Source of the DNA: Streptomyces sp. NBC_00820
Lineage (GTDB): Bacteria; Actinomycetota; Actinomycetes; Streptomycetales; Streptomycetaceae
Direction of reading: 5' to 3'
Assembly: GCF_036347055.1 (NCBI RefSeq)
Contig: NZ_CP108882.1
Span: 1,116,001 to 1,180,000, forward strand
Length of the DNA: 64,000 nt
In this document: positions 11,140 to 19,851 of the stretch, in pieces
Numbering within the stretch: the first letter of the stretch is position 1
Layout of the letters: each line of letters opens with the position of its first letter
The notes under the pieces: generated by a model
What the model saw: only the letters and a program-made list of their open reading frames with translations
Told to the model about the DNA's origin: nothing
Database searches by the model: none
Made by a program: the position numbers and the translations under genes

Positions 11140-11175
11140 AAGGCCCCTGACCTACGTTTGCTGGTCAGGGGCCTT
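11140..11175 (-). terminator. Strong hairpin downstream of the tRNA-Ser remnant
   Basis: A perfect 13-bp stem: AAGGCCCCTGACC (11140-11152) with GGTCAGGGGCCTT (11163-11175), loop 10 nt. It lies just 3' of the tRNA fragment on the minus strand, where a tRNA terminator is expected, and was probably captured with it. Confidence 0.75.
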
Positions 11176-11186
11176 CCACCTGCGCT

Positions 11187-11243
11187 GAAGGCGTGGGATT
11201 TGAACCCACGGTGACTCGCGCCACGGCGGCTTTCAAGATCGCG
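11187..11243 (-). pseudogene. tRNA-Ser(UGA) 3'-half remnant
   Basis: On the minus strand the sequence runs from an anticodon region (ATCTTGAAAGCC, anticodon TGA) through a long class II variable arm (GTGGC-GCGA-GTCAC) to a T-arm (GTGGGTTCAAATCCCAC) and a partial acceptor GCCTTC. No matching 5' half (acceptor, D-arm) precedes it; upstream is unrelated sequence. It is thus not a working tRNA. Half tRNAs with their terminator are typical of attachment sites left by integrases that target tRNA 3' ends, which suggests that a different element once ended here. Confidence 0.75.
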
Positions 11244-12033
11244 GACTAAGGGCTTGCCGGGAATCAACACGCTGATTTGATCTTTGGGTCTTCGATGATG
11301 TCTGAGTTCCGGGGCAGAGTGAGACCCGCGATTGGTGAAGGTGTGCATGCTGGGCAGATTGTCAGTGCGGACCGCAGCCGTTCGGTCCATCGGTTGTGTC
11401 GACGGGTCAGCCCCGGGACCTGCTCGGCGAAAGTCCGCCGCTCACACGAGGCTTCCGCGCAAGCGAAACGCCGACATGCAAGCAGAGCACCACGTGCCGT
11501 GCCTCGCTGGGGAGATCGGCAGGAAGCCGCAGACAGGCGCCGTGCACCCGGCTGGACCAGGCTCCACAGCGCGGGCACGGTAATCGTTGATCTTGGTAAT
11601 GGCTCTCAGGAGGTCGCCCGAACAGCTGTCCACGACCACGTCGTGGCTGACAGTCCTGGGCCGTGAACGAGGAATGTCTCCCGCCGACCTGTTGGTGGAC
11701 TCCGGACAGCGCCTGCTCGATCTCGGCGAGCCCGAGCGTGCCCATGTGCTGGTCCGAGCTCATGGACTGCCTCATCCCGGGTGCCGGGCAGATGATTGTT
11801 ACCTCGCAGCAGAGGGTGCCAGGTGTACCGAGTCCAGATGCGTTGGAAAGCGGTCTGGGTGAGGCTGGGGGCCAGGGCACCCTGCGTGCCGACAGGTCGC
11901 CCTGCGCGGGTCGGCGGCGAGATGCTCCGTTATGCGCCCAGTCAGCGGGATCCTGCTGAATTCGAGCCCGACGCCGGTACACCGTAGGCGGCTGACGCCA
12001 GCCGAGAGAGGGCTCACGACGGTGCATCGCCAC
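11244..12033. other. 790 bp without an intact gene
   Basis: Several overlapping frames exist but none is convincing. On the plus strand around 11663-11770, MSPADLLVDSGQRLLDLGEPERAH resembles the TPR-like C-terminal region of Streptomyces XRE regulators, followed by frame loss, so this may be the scar of a deleted regulator gene. Confidence 0.45.
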
Positions 12034-12537
12034 ATGCTCAGCATCTATATGAACGACCATCTGGCCGTAGCCACCTCTGGTGTCGTTCTGGCCCGACACC
12101 TGGCTCGACGGCATCGACGTACTCCCCACGGTCCCGACCTTAAGCGCATTGCAGGCGAGATCGCCGAGGACCGAAGGATACTTCTCCGCATCATGGACGG
12201 AGCTGGTGTGCCCATCCGCCGCCGCAAGATCTACGCAGGGTGGGCGGCAGAGAGGGCACGGCGGGCACGACGTGTGAAGCCGAGTGGTGTCCTTCACCGG
12301 AGCACTGGCCTGGATGCGGTGGAGGAGCTCGAGACCCTGCGGTTGGGAGTAGAGGGAAAGACACTGCTGTGGCAGACGTTGCTCGTGCTGGCTCCGGGGA
12401 ACGCTCGGCTGGATGAGGCACAGCTGAGGGACCTGCTGGTCCGCGCACGGAACCAGGTTGAGACGCTCGAAACGCTGCGCCGCACGGCAGCGGCGAATGC
12501 CTTCACTCAGGGGTGCAGGCCCGCTCGGATGTCATGA
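12034..12537 (+). CDS. Conserved helical hypothetical protein
   Basis: A 167-residue, mostly alpha-helical protein without signal peptide. It resembles a recurrent actinobacterial hypothetical family with a MLSIYMNDHLAVATSG opening, an EIAEDRRILLRIMDGAGVP core, YAGWAAERARR, and a C-terminal ELETLRLGVEGKTLLWQTL stretch. The helix pattern recalls ferritin-like or DUF-type four-helix bundles, but no metal motif is clear. ATG 12034 is chosen because homologous proteins of this kind begin there; GTG 12022 is also possible. In other Streptomyces such genes are found near CsbD and other stress genes; here the same company is seen. Function unknown. Confidence 0.7.
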   Translation: MLSIYMNDHLAVATSGVVLARHLARRHRRTPHGPDLKRIAGEIAEDRRILLRIMDGAGVPIRRRKIYAGWAAERARRARRVKPSGVLHRSTGLDAVEELETLRLGVEGKTLLWQTLLVLAPGNARLDEAQLRDLLVRARNQVETLETLRRTAAANAFTQGCRPARMS

Positions 12538-12698
12538 GCCACAAGACTGGCACGACTCGAACCGATCGCTGACGTCGTCGGTTCGGTGACCGACGTGACG
12601 CGCTGTATGTGTCCTGGGGGTCCCCCTGCTACCGGTGTGCCGTCCCTCTTGGAGGGGTAGCTGCCACGTAGGAGGGGCTCATCGCCCTGGAGGTCATC

Positions 12699-12902
12699 AT
12701 GATCATTCTCAGGATCATCCAGCTAGTCGTCAGATTCTTCGGCGGAATCGGCATCCTACGGACGATAGGAATCGTCCTCCTGATCATCGGGCTCATCCTC
12801 TGGGTCCTGGGCGCAGTGGGGCACGCGGCCAGAGGGCACCACACTGCTGGTGAGAGTCCAGACCCCGGTTCAGTGCGCCGGAAGCGCCCTGTCGCACAGT
12901 GA
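12699..12902 (+). CDS. DUF6131-type small membrane protein
   Basis: A 67-residue protein with two closely spaced hydrophobic helices (residues ~1-42: MIILRIIQLVVRFFGGIG, then IGIVLLIIGLILWVLGAVGH) and a short charged cytoplasmic tail. The pattern matches the DUF6131 family of Streptomyces. ATG 12699 follows a TGGAGGTC Shine-Dalgarno. The role is unknown; these genes sit in stress-gene neighbourhoods. The tail (GESPDPGSVRRKRPVAQ) is longer than usual. Confidence 0.72.
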   Translation: MIILRIIQLVVRFFGGIGILRTIGIVLLIIGLILWVLGAVGHAARGHHTAGESPDPGSVRRKRPVAQ

Positions 12903-13185
12903 TGCGGCGCCCGGTGATGCTGTGGGGATCGTTGCATATCCACAGTCGCCTTGTCCGCCGTCGTCGAGGGCGGCACGGAGGCGGCGCTGCAGACGCCAGG
13001 ATGCCCCCACCAGAACACTCCAGCCCTGACTGAACGCCCCGTCGATGCGCTCGACCTCGAATGCGACCTGACCGAAACCAGCCGGCTGCGTCTGGCACGA
13101 TGCCTCTGCGGCGGGCTGCCGAACGCGGTTGAGACCTGGCCGGCCGCTCGCCCTGGGAATCCTCGTACCCGCGAGCGCCTCGACC

Positions 13186-13755
13186 TCAGTCTTGCTTGCC
13201 GCGGCCCGTGAGCGCGCAGAGCATCCGGTCGATCGGCCCCGTATCCGGGGCCAGCAGCTTGTTCCCAGGGGAGGCGCCTGGTGCCGATGGATGCGAACGA
13301 ATCAGGGCGGCCTCCTTCGCGCGCCGGGCCTTGTCGCCCAGTTCGTCGAGGGTGTCCTCGGAGCACGCGGCACGCAGCCTCGGGAAGAGCCTGCCCTCCT
13401 CGTCCGCCATGTGCGCACGGATCTCGATTATCACCACGCTGATGAGCCGGTCGAATTGCGCCTCGACGGCCTCGTGGCTCGCGAGATCCTCCATGATCTG
13501 TTCCGCCCTGGCGTGGTCCTTCAGCTCCTCGTCGGCGAGGGCGCCCCCGTTCGCTACGTAGTCACGCACGGCCGGAGAGAGGTATTCCTCTTCAGCGACA
13601 CAGTGCCGTATGAGTTCCATCGTGGCCAGATCGGCGTACGTCTTGCGCTCCTTGTCGCCGGGCGGCAGCGCTGCAATGCGCCGGAAGATCTCCTCGACTT
13701 CTTGGTGGTCAGTGACCAGCTCGTCGATGACGTTCCCACCGTGACCTATTGTCAC
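13186..13755 (-). CDS. Hemerythrin HHE-domain protein
   Basis: A 189-residue cytoplasmic protein with one hemerythrin-like four-helix bundle. Iron-ligand residues are visible: H in LVTDHQEVEEIF, H/E in IRHCVAEEEYLSPAV, H in ELKDHARAEQIM, and HMADEEGRLFPRL. Such proteins bind a di-iron centre and act in oxygen/NO sensing, iron storage or oxidative-stress defence. The GTG start at 13755 places the DELVTDH motif near the N-terminus as in relatives. The C-terminal 40 residues are low complexity. Upstream on the plus strand (about 13905-14055) is a short fragment similar to an unrelated hypothetical protein (RLGAAVADFGYSLSCEEHDP), probably debris. Confidence 0.85.
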   Translation of the reverse strand: MTIGHGGNVIDELVTDHQEVEEIFRRIAALPPGDKERKTYADLATMELIRHCVAEEEYLSPAVRDYVANGGALADEELKDHARAEQIMEDLASHEAVEAQFDRLISVVIIEIRAHMADEEGRLFPRLRAACSEDTLDELGDKARRAKEAALIRSHPSAPGASPGNKLLAPDTGPIDRMLCALTGRGKQD

Positions 13756-14055
13756 ACCTGCAGCAGAAGTCCGATGGCGGCTCCGAGCCGGTCCGCCGCG
13801 CAGCTCGAGTGCCCCTCCCGCGAAGGATCGAACCGGGTCCGGCGGGGGTGCGGAACCATGCCTCGCAGCCGCAGCAGAACGGTTTCACGTGCCGGCAGCC
13901 AGGTACCCGCCGGCGTCAAGCACTCACCGACCGGCTGGGAGCTGCGGTGGCCGACTTCGGATACTCCCTTTCGTGCGAGGAACACGACCCGACCGAGCTG
14001 ATGGAACAGGCCCGCAAAGCCGCCGACTTTGTGTTCCTCTCGCCGCTCAGGTTCG

Positions 14056-14874
14056 TCAGCCCTTGGCCGCTTCTACTGCCGTGACGAGGATGGCGACGGT
14101 CACCGGACCAGGCGCGTCGGCCGCCGCTGCCGTGGTCACGGCTGTACGGACGGCGAGGGCGACATCCAGAGCACGATGAGTCTCGTCGGTAGCCAGCTCG
14201 ACCTGGACGTGTCTGCCTGGGGGGTCGTTGCTGTCTTCGATGCGGACTGAGTGAGCGGGTCTTGCCCCGGTGTGGGGCATGGGCGGTGAAACGGTGGCCA
14301 GGCGTGTCACGCCGGGCACGGCCGCCGCCACATTGGCCAGCAACGCGGCCGGTCCTCGTACCGACCCCTGGCCCGGTGACGGCTGCACGGGGTCGGGAGC
14401 TGCGACTTGAGATGCTCCGGTTCCGGCACCTGCGACGGGGGACGGATGCTGTGGCGTAACCTCGGCTGCCGGGGCTCGGTCGTCCAGCAGATCCGTCACG
14501 TGCAGGTCAATCGAAGCCGTCACCAGCCCGAGGCGCTCGTGGGCCGCTATGAGCAGTGCCTGGCGGAGCTGCTCCGCGGAGTCAGGCAGGGGTTGCAAGG
14601 ATCGAGCCGAGAAATCCGCTTCGATGCGCAGCGGTCCTGGAGGCAATGCGGACCAGGGTGCCGGAACAGAGGGCTCCGCCGCCGCTTCCGGGTTGGCCAG
14701 GCGAACGCGCACCGTGCCCAGCTGAATCCCCGACACTCGGCAAGCCGCGCGGCTCAGCACCTCGTCAACCGCGCGCTCGGTGATCCAAGCACCGTCCTCG
14801 GGTCCGCCGAGTGGGAGGAGACGGCCCAGGCCAATCTGCTGCCGCACGGTCGCCGCCACCCTGCCAGATGCCAT
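14056..14874 (-). CDS. Asp23-neighbourhood protein, annotated elsewhere as 'P10 family'
   Basis: A 272-residue protein of the type labelled nucleopolyhedrovirus P10 family in Streptomyces genomes, a name of no functional meaning. It has two globular parts joined by a Pro/Ala/Gly linker (about residues 135-175). The first opens MASGRVAATVRQQIGLGRLLPLGG and includes WITERAVDEVLSRAA; the second has LLANVAAAVPGVTRLATV and ends in VAILVTAVEAA. The valine-rich PGV..-type strands resemble the Asp23/Gls24 fold, and such genes cluster with Asp23/Gls24 and gas vesicle genes, as here. It may be an envelope-stress or vesicle-associated factor, but this is inference. Confidence 0.6.
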   Translation of the reverse strand: MASGRVAATVRQQIGLGRLLPLGGPEDGAWITERAVDEVLSRAACRVSGIQLGTVRVRLANPEAAAEPSVPAPWSALPPGPLRIEADFSARSLQPLPDSAEQLRQALLIAAHERLGLVTASIDLHVTDLLDDRAPAAEVTPQHPSPVAGAGTGASQVAAPDPVQPSPGQGSVRGPAALLANVAAAVPGVTRLATVSPPMPHTGARPAHSVRIEDSNDPPGRHVQVELATDETHRALDVALAVRTAVTTAAAADAPGPVTVAILVTAVEAAKG

Positions 14875-15672
14875 CGGTGATCACCCTTGATTTCCGTATC
14901 GCGCACTGTGTCCAGACCGCTGAAACCAACTCTCATCCGACCGCGCACGCCATCCGCTGAGCAGAATAGAGACGAAGCCCCCGACTTGCCTCACTTACCG
15001 ATCAATCGATCTTAACGCTGGAAGTCGAACAAACGGTTCGCCTGCGAAGAGGTGAAGACCATGACCGAGCTACGAGGGCGTGCTGGGGCAGACTGTCAGG
15101 TGCCGTCAGCGGCATGGACCGACAGGCGCCAAGAGAATGCCTGGTGAGAGAGGGCGACGAGGACCTCGATCACCTGGTCGACGGTGGCTACGAGTGACAG
15201 CCTGCTCCAGCTGGGCGACCTCTTCCCTCCCCCCCGGAAAGCGCTGACGGATCCACTGCCCGCCGCGCGGAGCCATCGACCCCAAGCGCCGCTCTCGTCG
15301 ACAGCGGGTGCCTCGCGCCACCACGATTCACCTCGGGCGAGTCGGGCGTGAGCCGACACACGACACCCTCAGGAACCAGCGCCATCGGCTGTGGGTCGAC
15401 GGGTGCAAGGCCGACGGCCAGCCATTTTGGCCGCACACAATCTGCCATAAGTAACCGAATTAGAGATGCAGAATTACGGCCTTCACCTACATGGGTTACG
15501 CCGTCGGGGTTCGGCGCCCTGTTGCAGTCGTCCCACCGCAGCGCAAGTTTCCATCAACGCGACAGTCAAAGCCAAGATGTCTCATACCGGACAGGTGGCT
15601 CTCTCCTGACTTTTCGCGGAGGATGAGGGAGACTGGACAGCGTCGGGATCCTACAGATGGGGCGTATCCGAG
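14875..15672. other. 800 bp without a recognisable gene
   Basis: No family pattern is found on either strand. The area around 14945-15010 is comparatively AT-rich (ATCAATCGATCTTAACG) and may hold a promoter for the minus-strand gene at 14874. GGGATCCTACAGATGGGGCG at 15646-15665 precedes the csbD start. A decayed gene is possible. Confidence 0.45.
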
Positions 15673-15867
15673 ATGAGTACGAGCAAGCGGATTAAGGCCA
15701 AGGCAGAGCAGACCAAGGGGAAGATCAAGGAAGAAACCGGCCGTGCACTCGGAAATGAGGAGATGACGGCGAAGGGTCATGTCGAGAAATCCAAGGGAGA
15801 TCTGCGCGAAGCCGGCGAGAAGGCAAAGGGCAGTGCGCGCAAGGCGAAGGACGTCTTCAAGCCGTAG
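15673..15867 (+). CDS. CsbD family stress protein
   Basis: A 64-residue hydrophilic helical protein (MSTSKRIKAKAEQTKGKIKE ... GRALGNEEMTAKGHVEK), a canonical CsbD. These are abundant small general-stress proteins with no known enzymatic activity. ATG 15673 has a weak ribosome binding site. It is the second CsbD of the island; nearby are the hemerythrin gene and the gas vesicle operon. Confidence 0.88.
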   Translation: MSTSKRIKAKAEQTKGKIKEETGRALGNEEMTAKGHVEKSKGDLREAGEKAKGSARKAKDVFKP

Positions 15868-16108
15868 TCGAAGGCGGGCGCCGTCAGATCACGATCACTC
15901 TACGTGCACGCCGAGATGCTTTCTACGCATGCTCCGACTCAATACCTATGCCGGCCGAAACGAACCCATTCGGCCGTGCGTTCCGCGTCAATTACGCCTC
16001 CGTGGCGGCGGCAGTGCCGGTGCTGACGACCCGGGGAAGTCTTCCCCAAAGTAGGGCTCGTCACCGCCAACCTACCGGGCACGGGACGGGCCCCATGGCG
16101 CGACCGCA

Positions 16109-16522
16109 TCAGTCGGCCGGCGGTAGCAGCGTGCCGAGCGGACCGAGGTCGAGATTGAGGTCGTCCATGCTCAGCCCGTACTGGGCGCACAGGTCGTTCA
16201 TTCGGTCATGCAGGACCATCAGCGTCGTTCCCAGGCGTTCTTCCTCCTCCTCGGTGAGATCTCCCTGGTCGACCCTGTGCAGCGCCTGACGCTCCATGAG
16301 CTGACGTAGGAGCTCCACCAGGGTGAGGACCAGCCTGATGAGGTCCCGCTCGACGGTGTCGGGATCGCAGCTGATCCGCCGGCTCGGTGAATGCGATCGA
16401 CCGCCCGGCGGCGGTAGATCGCCAGGCGCGGCAGGCAGCAGGCGGAAAGCCCTCTCAGCGGCCTGCGCGATCTCTTCGTAGCGGCGTTCCGGTCGCCCCG
16501 TCTCTTCAGCCGCCATGTTCAC
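16109..16522 (-). CDS. gvpK: Gas vesicle protein GvpK
   Basis: A 137-residue protein ending the gas vesicle operon. The conserved GvpK core is clear: RISCDPDTVERDLIRLVLTL, LVELLRQLMERQALHRVDQG, DLTEEEEERLGTTLMVLHDR and the C-terminal LSMDDLNLDLGPLGTLLP. GvpK is a minor factor needed for gas vesicle assembly. It overlaps gvpS by 4 bp (ATGA), so translation is coupled. The first 50 residues are a variable, charged leader. Confidence 0.95.
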   Translation of the reverse strand: MNMAAEETGRPERRYEEIAQAAERAFRLLPAAPGDLPPPGGRSHSPSRRISCDPDTVERDLIRLVLTLVELLRQLMERQALHRVDQGDLTEEEEERLGTTLMVLHDRMNDLCAQYGLSMDDLNLDLGPLGTLLPPAD

Positions 16523-16743
16523 CTCGCGTCGTCGTCGCGGCGAAAAGGTGAGGGGTTCTGCGCGCTGATGGAGACGATCAATGCCCGCAGCGAGATACGC
16601 ACGAGATCGATGTCGGCAATCGAGAGCACCACGTCACCGGTGAGGACGACCCCACCGCTCAGCAGGCGGTCCAGCAGATCGATGAGAGCCACCTGCCGCT
16701 GCGGCAACGGATCTACCGAGGACGACGGGCCGGGCGCGGTCAT
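16519..16743 (-). CDS. gvpS: Gas vesicle protein GvpS (GvpA/J paralogue)
   Basis: A 74-residue GvpA-like protein. The core LIDLLDRLLSGGVVLTGDVV, SIADIDLVRISLRALIVSI reproduces the GvpA amphipathic helix-strand pattern. It is one of three GvpA-type genes in the operon with gvpA and gvpJ. The start ATG at 16743 gives a 4-bp overlap with gvpL; the longer frame to 16809 would run into gvpL coding. Role: minor shell or nucleation component. Confidence 0.9.
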   Translation of the reverse strand: MTAPGPSSSVDPLPQRQVALIDLLDRLLSGGVVLTGDVVLSIADIDLVRISLRALIVSISAQNPSPFRRDDDAR

Positions 16744-17552
16744 GGCCCCGTGCCCGTCGACGCGTCGTCCGTCTCGGCGGGCGACAAGACGAAAGAGTAC
16801 GGCGCCCATGGCCCGGTAACTTCCACCCGAACGCCCTGCAGCCCATCGGCAGCATGCGTGACCTCGGCGCGGAACTCCTCGCAGTTCTCCCTCGGTACGA
16901 GGTATGCATCGTTGACGACGTTCTCACCCGACGGGCCGGCGAGGGCGCCCTGCTGCACCCGGTGGCACGCCCTCTCGGTGGCCAGCCTGCGCCCCGCCGC
17001 CTCGATCGTCTCGGCGGCCTGCTGGGCCGCCTGGTAGACGCTGTCGCGCAGACTCCGCTGGTGCCTGCGGTCGCGCAGGTATGAGCGCCCCGGGGTGAGA
17101 TCCGCCATCCGGCTGGGTTCGGGCGCAGCTGGGGCCGCCGACGGCTCCACATAGATCTTCACCCCCCATTCGACGTGATCGACCAGTCGGGCAAGCCGTT
17201 GCGCGAACTGTGCCCGCCCGGCATCCAGGACGTCCCGCGCCCTGGCGTCGTCGAGGTACACGGTTGCCAGACGCAGGGGAAGCAGGGTCGTGTGCATGGC
17301 GAGGGCCTCGACGACTCCGTGGTGCGCGCGGGCGATCGCCTCGAGCCAGTCAAGGTCCTCGAGATGTCGCTTGAGGGCCTCCTCCTGGAAGTCCTCAGCG
17401 GGAACGTGACTCACCACGAACGCCAAGGTGCCGTGGCTGTCGGGCACCAGGCGGACCGGAGCACCGGCCACGCCCTCAAGTGAGGCGGAGAACTCCTCCA
17501 AGCCATCGGTGGCGCGCGCCACGGCATACACGTAGGTCATGAGGTCATTCAT
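16740..17552 (-). CDS. gvpL: Gas vesicle protein GvpL (GvpL/GvpF family)
   Basis: A 270-residue GvpL/F family protein: N-terminal MTYVYAVARATDGLEEF, then LVPDSHGTLAFVVSHVPAEDF and HTTLLPLRLATVYLDD, which matches the family's VLPLRFGT region. The C-terminal half has the coiled, Arg/Ala-rich QAAQQAAETIEAAGRRLATE and a final GPWAPYSF. GvpF/L proteins act in early vesicle assembly and may bind GvpA. ATG 17552 overlaps the end of gvpJ by 8 bp; ATG 17540 is an alternative start. The other family member, gvpF, lies upstream in the same operon. Confidence 0.93.
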   Translation of the reverse strand: MNDLMTYVYAVARATDGLEEFSASLEGVAGAPVRLVPDSHGTLAFVVSHVPAEDFQEEALKRHLEDLDWLEAIARAHHGVVEALAMHTTLLPLRLATVYLDDARARDVLDAGRAQFAQRLARLVDHVEWGVKIYVEPSAAPAAPEPSRMADLTPGRSYLRDRRHQRSLRDSVYQAAQQAAETIEAAGRRLATERACHRVQQGALAGPSGENVVNDAYLVPRENCEEFRAEVTHAADGLQGVRVEVTGPWAPYSFVLSPAETDDASTGTGP

Positions 17553-17946
17553 CGCGGGCACGTCCCCGGCGGCTGTCGCGCGGCTCCTCCTCGTATCGGG
17601 GGAGTGCCTCCGTGTGCCGCAGTGCATCCAGTTCGGCCCTCAACCGCCGATTCTCCTCGGTGAGTGCCCGCTCGCCCTCCCCCTTGCTCCCTGACGACAG
17701 GTAGCGATCGTGCTCCCACCAGTCGATGCCCATTTCCTTCGCCTTGTCGACCGAGGCGACCAGCAGACGGAGTTTGATCGTCAACAGTTCGATGTCGAGG
17801 AGGTTGATCTGGATGTCGCCCGCGATCACGATGCCCTTGTCAAGCACCCGCTCCAGAATGTCGGCAAGGTTGGCGGAGGAGCCCTGCGCATACGGCGGCG
17901 CCGCCCTTGAAGGGGAGCCGAGCCTGCCGGCGAATGGATCAGTCAC
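17545..17946 (-). CDS. gvpJ: Gas vesicle protein GvpJ (GvpA paralogue)
   Basis: A 133-residue protein with a GvpA-type core (NLADILERVLDKGIVIAGDI, LLDIELLTIKLRLLVASVDK) followed by KEMGIDWWEHDRYLSS and a charged coiled-coil tail. The WWE motif after the core is typical of GvpJ rather than GvpA. It starts at GTG 17946, 30 bp after gvpG. GvpJ is an essential minor shell component in other systems. Confidence 0.92.
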   Translation of the reverse strand: MTDPFAGRLGSPSRAAPPYAQGSSANLADILERVLDKGIVIAGDIQINLLDIELLTIKLRLLVASVDKAKEMGIDWWEHDRYLSSGSKGEGERALTEENRRLRAELDALRHTEALPRYEEEPRDSRRGRARDE

Positions 17947-17976
17947 TGTGGTGGCCTCGTGTTCCCTCGTGCCGGA

Positions 17977-18228
17977 TCAGGGCTGTTCGCCCTGCCGGTA
18001 GGCCCGGATCTCCTCCAGTCGGTCGAGCAGTTCGTCCTCGCGCTGGTCGAACGTCTCCTCGTCGATCTCACCGGCGAGCAGCCGTTGCTCGAGGTCGGCG
18101 AGGGCTCGATGGACAGGTGCCGGGTCGTAGTACTCGTCCTCGGCCGCTTCCAGAACGCGCTCCACCACCCATCCGACGCCGCGCACCGGTGCCAGAGGAA
18201 GAGTGACGAGCTGTGTGAAGAGTCCCAT
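17977..18228 (-). CDS. gvpG: Gas vesicle protein GvpG
   Basis: An 83-residue acidic protein with a short N-terminal hydrophobic segment (MGLFTQLVTLPLAPVRGVGW) and a coiled helix with LEQRLLAGEIDEETFDQRED, the standard GvpG pattern. It probably works with GvpF/L at vesicle initiation. It follows gvpF by 19 bp and precedes gvpJ by 30 bp. In S. coelicolor clusters two further genes, gvpY and gvpZ, lie here; they are absent from this position and similar genes lie divergently upstream. Confidence 0.9.
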   Translation of the reverse strand: MGLFTQLVTLPLAPVRGVGWVVERVLEAAEDEYYDPAPVHRALADLEQRLLAGEIDEETFDQREDELLDRLEEIRAYRQGEQP

Positions 18229-18247
18229 GAGGTTTTCCTCAGACGAA

Positions 18248-18961
18248 TCAGACGAAGCTGTAGGGAGGAAGAGGACCGTGGAGCCGAAGGTCGAAATCCG
18301 CCCCCAGCTGGTGGGCGACGCTCAACTCCGTGGTCAGGAAGCCTTCTTCCTGGTCATCAGGCACCAGGAACGACACGCTGAGGAAGTCCGGTCCGGTCGG
18401 CTGGGAGGTGTCGATGTCCCGGGCGAACGGGCGCAGCGCCTCGATCACACCCGTGGCCAGCGCCTCCTGACGGACCTGCACTTCCCGTGCTACCAGTTCA
18501 CCGAGGCGGACAGGGGCGCCGGGGTCCGCCGCACCAGCGCGGATCTCCTCGTTGAGCTGCCGCGCCTCACTCGACTCCTCGAGGATCTGACGCAGGAGAG
18601 CCTCCTCGTCCTGGGACCCCTTCAGGTGGTACTCACTGCAACCTGCGAGTGCCCGAAGCCTGTCCGTGTAGTCATCGACACACTCCTCCAGAGCGGTCCG
18701 GACCGCGTCGTCGTCCGCCGCCAGAAGGCCGAATCTCAGAGGCAGCACGGTGCCGTCGGCCATGAGCCGATCCTGCACCTCCTCGTGCGCTCTGATGTCC
18801 CGGCGCTTGGGGCGAAGATCCTCAGGCGCATCACTGACCACGGCGCACAGCGGCCCGGCAGTCACCACGCGCAATTCGGCCGCAGACTCACCGACGCCGT
18901 GCAGACCGTCCAGGCGCAACGGGTGCTGCTTGCCGGTAATGGTGTAGACGTATACGGCCAT
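18248..18961 (-). CDS. gvpF: Gas vesicle protein GvpF (GvpL/GvpF family)
   Basis: A 237-residue family member: MAVYVYTITGKQHPLRLDGL, VVTAGPLCAVVSDAPEDLRP, ADGTVLPLRFGLLAADDDAV, the Leu/Glu coiled region and the C-terminal FDLRLHGPLPPYSFV. The gene starts 3 bp after the gvpA stop, so it is tightly coupled. In characterised systems GvpF contacts GvpA and sits on the gas-facing side. Confidence 0.94.
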   Translation of the reverse strand: MAVYVYTITGKQHPLRLDGLHGVGESAAELRVVTAGPLCAVVSDAPEDLRPKRRDIRAHEEVQDRLMADGTVLPLRFGLLAADDDAVRTALEECVDDYTDRLRALAGCSEYHLKGSQDEEALLRQILEESSEARQLNEEIRAGAADPGAPVRLGELVAREVQVRQEALATGVIEALRPFARDIDTSQPTGPDFLSVSFLVPDDQEEGFLTTELSVAHQLGADFDLRLHGPLPPYSFV

Positions 18962-18964
18962 GGC

Positions 18965-19462
18965 TCATTCCTTCTCACGGGTCGATCCCCGCTCCCGTCG
19001 GGCGGAGGTGGCGCGCCGGGCCGGCCGCCGTCTCCTCTCCACGGGCTCCTTCTCCGCTTCCTCTTCCTCCGCCTCGCCCTCATCCTCGGCGTCACGGTCG
19101 GTTACGCCCTTGAGGGAATCGGTGACTGCTTCCACGGCGCCGGAGATGGCCCCCTTGGACTTCCCCCTGGCGCCACTCTCCAGCGAATCACCGACGATGT
19201 CGGTCAGCTGAGCCGGAGCCTTTCTCCCGGTTTCGAGATCAAGCCGGTTGCACGCCTCGGCGAAGCGCAGATACGTATCGACGCTGGCCACGACAATGCG
19301 AGCGTCGATCTTCAGTATCTCGATCCCCACCAATGACACGCGGACGAAGACATCGATCACGAGTCCGCGGTCAAGAATGAGTTCCAGGACGTCGTAGAGA
19401 CTGCTACTGCTGCCGCCACCACCGCGGGTGACAGCACCTCCACTTTGCGGCACCAAGGTCAT
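18965..19462 (-). CDS. gvpA: Major gas vesicle structural protein GvpA, extended
   Basis: A 165-residue GvpA. The conserved core is [20 protein letters not shown], then [20 protein letters not shown] and [15 protein letters not shown]. Actinobacterial GvpA proteins carry C-terminal extensions; here it runs some 80 residues, with an acidic run ([16 protein letters not shown]) then a basic Arg-rich end. The core should build the ribbed shell, while the charged tail is absent from the ~70-residue GvpA of cyanobacteria and halophiles. ATG 19462 is used; the frame opens earlier (19654) without support. Confidence 0.93.
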   Translation of the reverse strand: MTLVPQSGGAVTRGGGGSSSSLYDVLELILDRGLVIDVFVRVSLVGIEILKIDARIVVASVDTYLRFAEACNRLDLETGRKAPAQLTDIVGDSLESGARGKSKGAISGAVEAVTDSLKGVTDRDAEDEGEAEEEEAEKEPVERRRRPARRATSARRERGSTREKE

Positions 19463-19497
19463 GGTGCCTCCCTTCACCGGCCGCCGAACGACGTCGC

Positions 19498-19851
19498 TCA
19501 GCCTCGCCGGTCGATCTGTCCTCGGGTGTAGCGGCGGACCCTCTCGTACGCCACGAGATCGCCCTCCTTGTCCAAGGTGACTCGGTAGCTGGCCATCACG
19601 CTGGTGGTTTCGGGGACTCGTTCCAGTTCGAGCACCTCTACGTCGGCCTCCCATCCGTCATCCGTCGGTTTCAACGCCGAGACCGACTCGGGGGGCCGCC
19701 CGAGCAGTTCCTTCAGCTGATCGGCGGCACTGCGCATGGCCCAGGCGGCGTGCCCCTTACCGGGGCCTCGCCGGGAGTCGCCGGTTGCGCGCCGACCTGT
19801 GACTCGACTGCTGCTGGAGCGCCGCCCAGCTGGTTCTTCTGCTGCGGCCAT
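19498..19851 (-). CDS. gvpO: Gas vesicle protein GvpO
   Basis: A 117-residue protein, first of the gvp operon. A Ser/Arg-rich leader is followed by the GvpO domain: [59 protein letters not shown] and RRYTRGQID. GvpO is a minor protein required for vesicle formation in actinobacteria and haloarchaea. ATG 19851 is chosen over 19911 because it leaves a normal leader and an AT-rich promoter-like stretch upstream. Confidence 0.9.
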   Translation of the reverse strand: MAAAEEPAGRRSSSSRVTGRRATGDSRRGPGKGHAAWAMRSAADQLKELLGRPPESVSALKPTDDGWEADVEVLELERVPETTSVMASYRVTLDKEGDLVAYERVRRYTRGQIDRRG

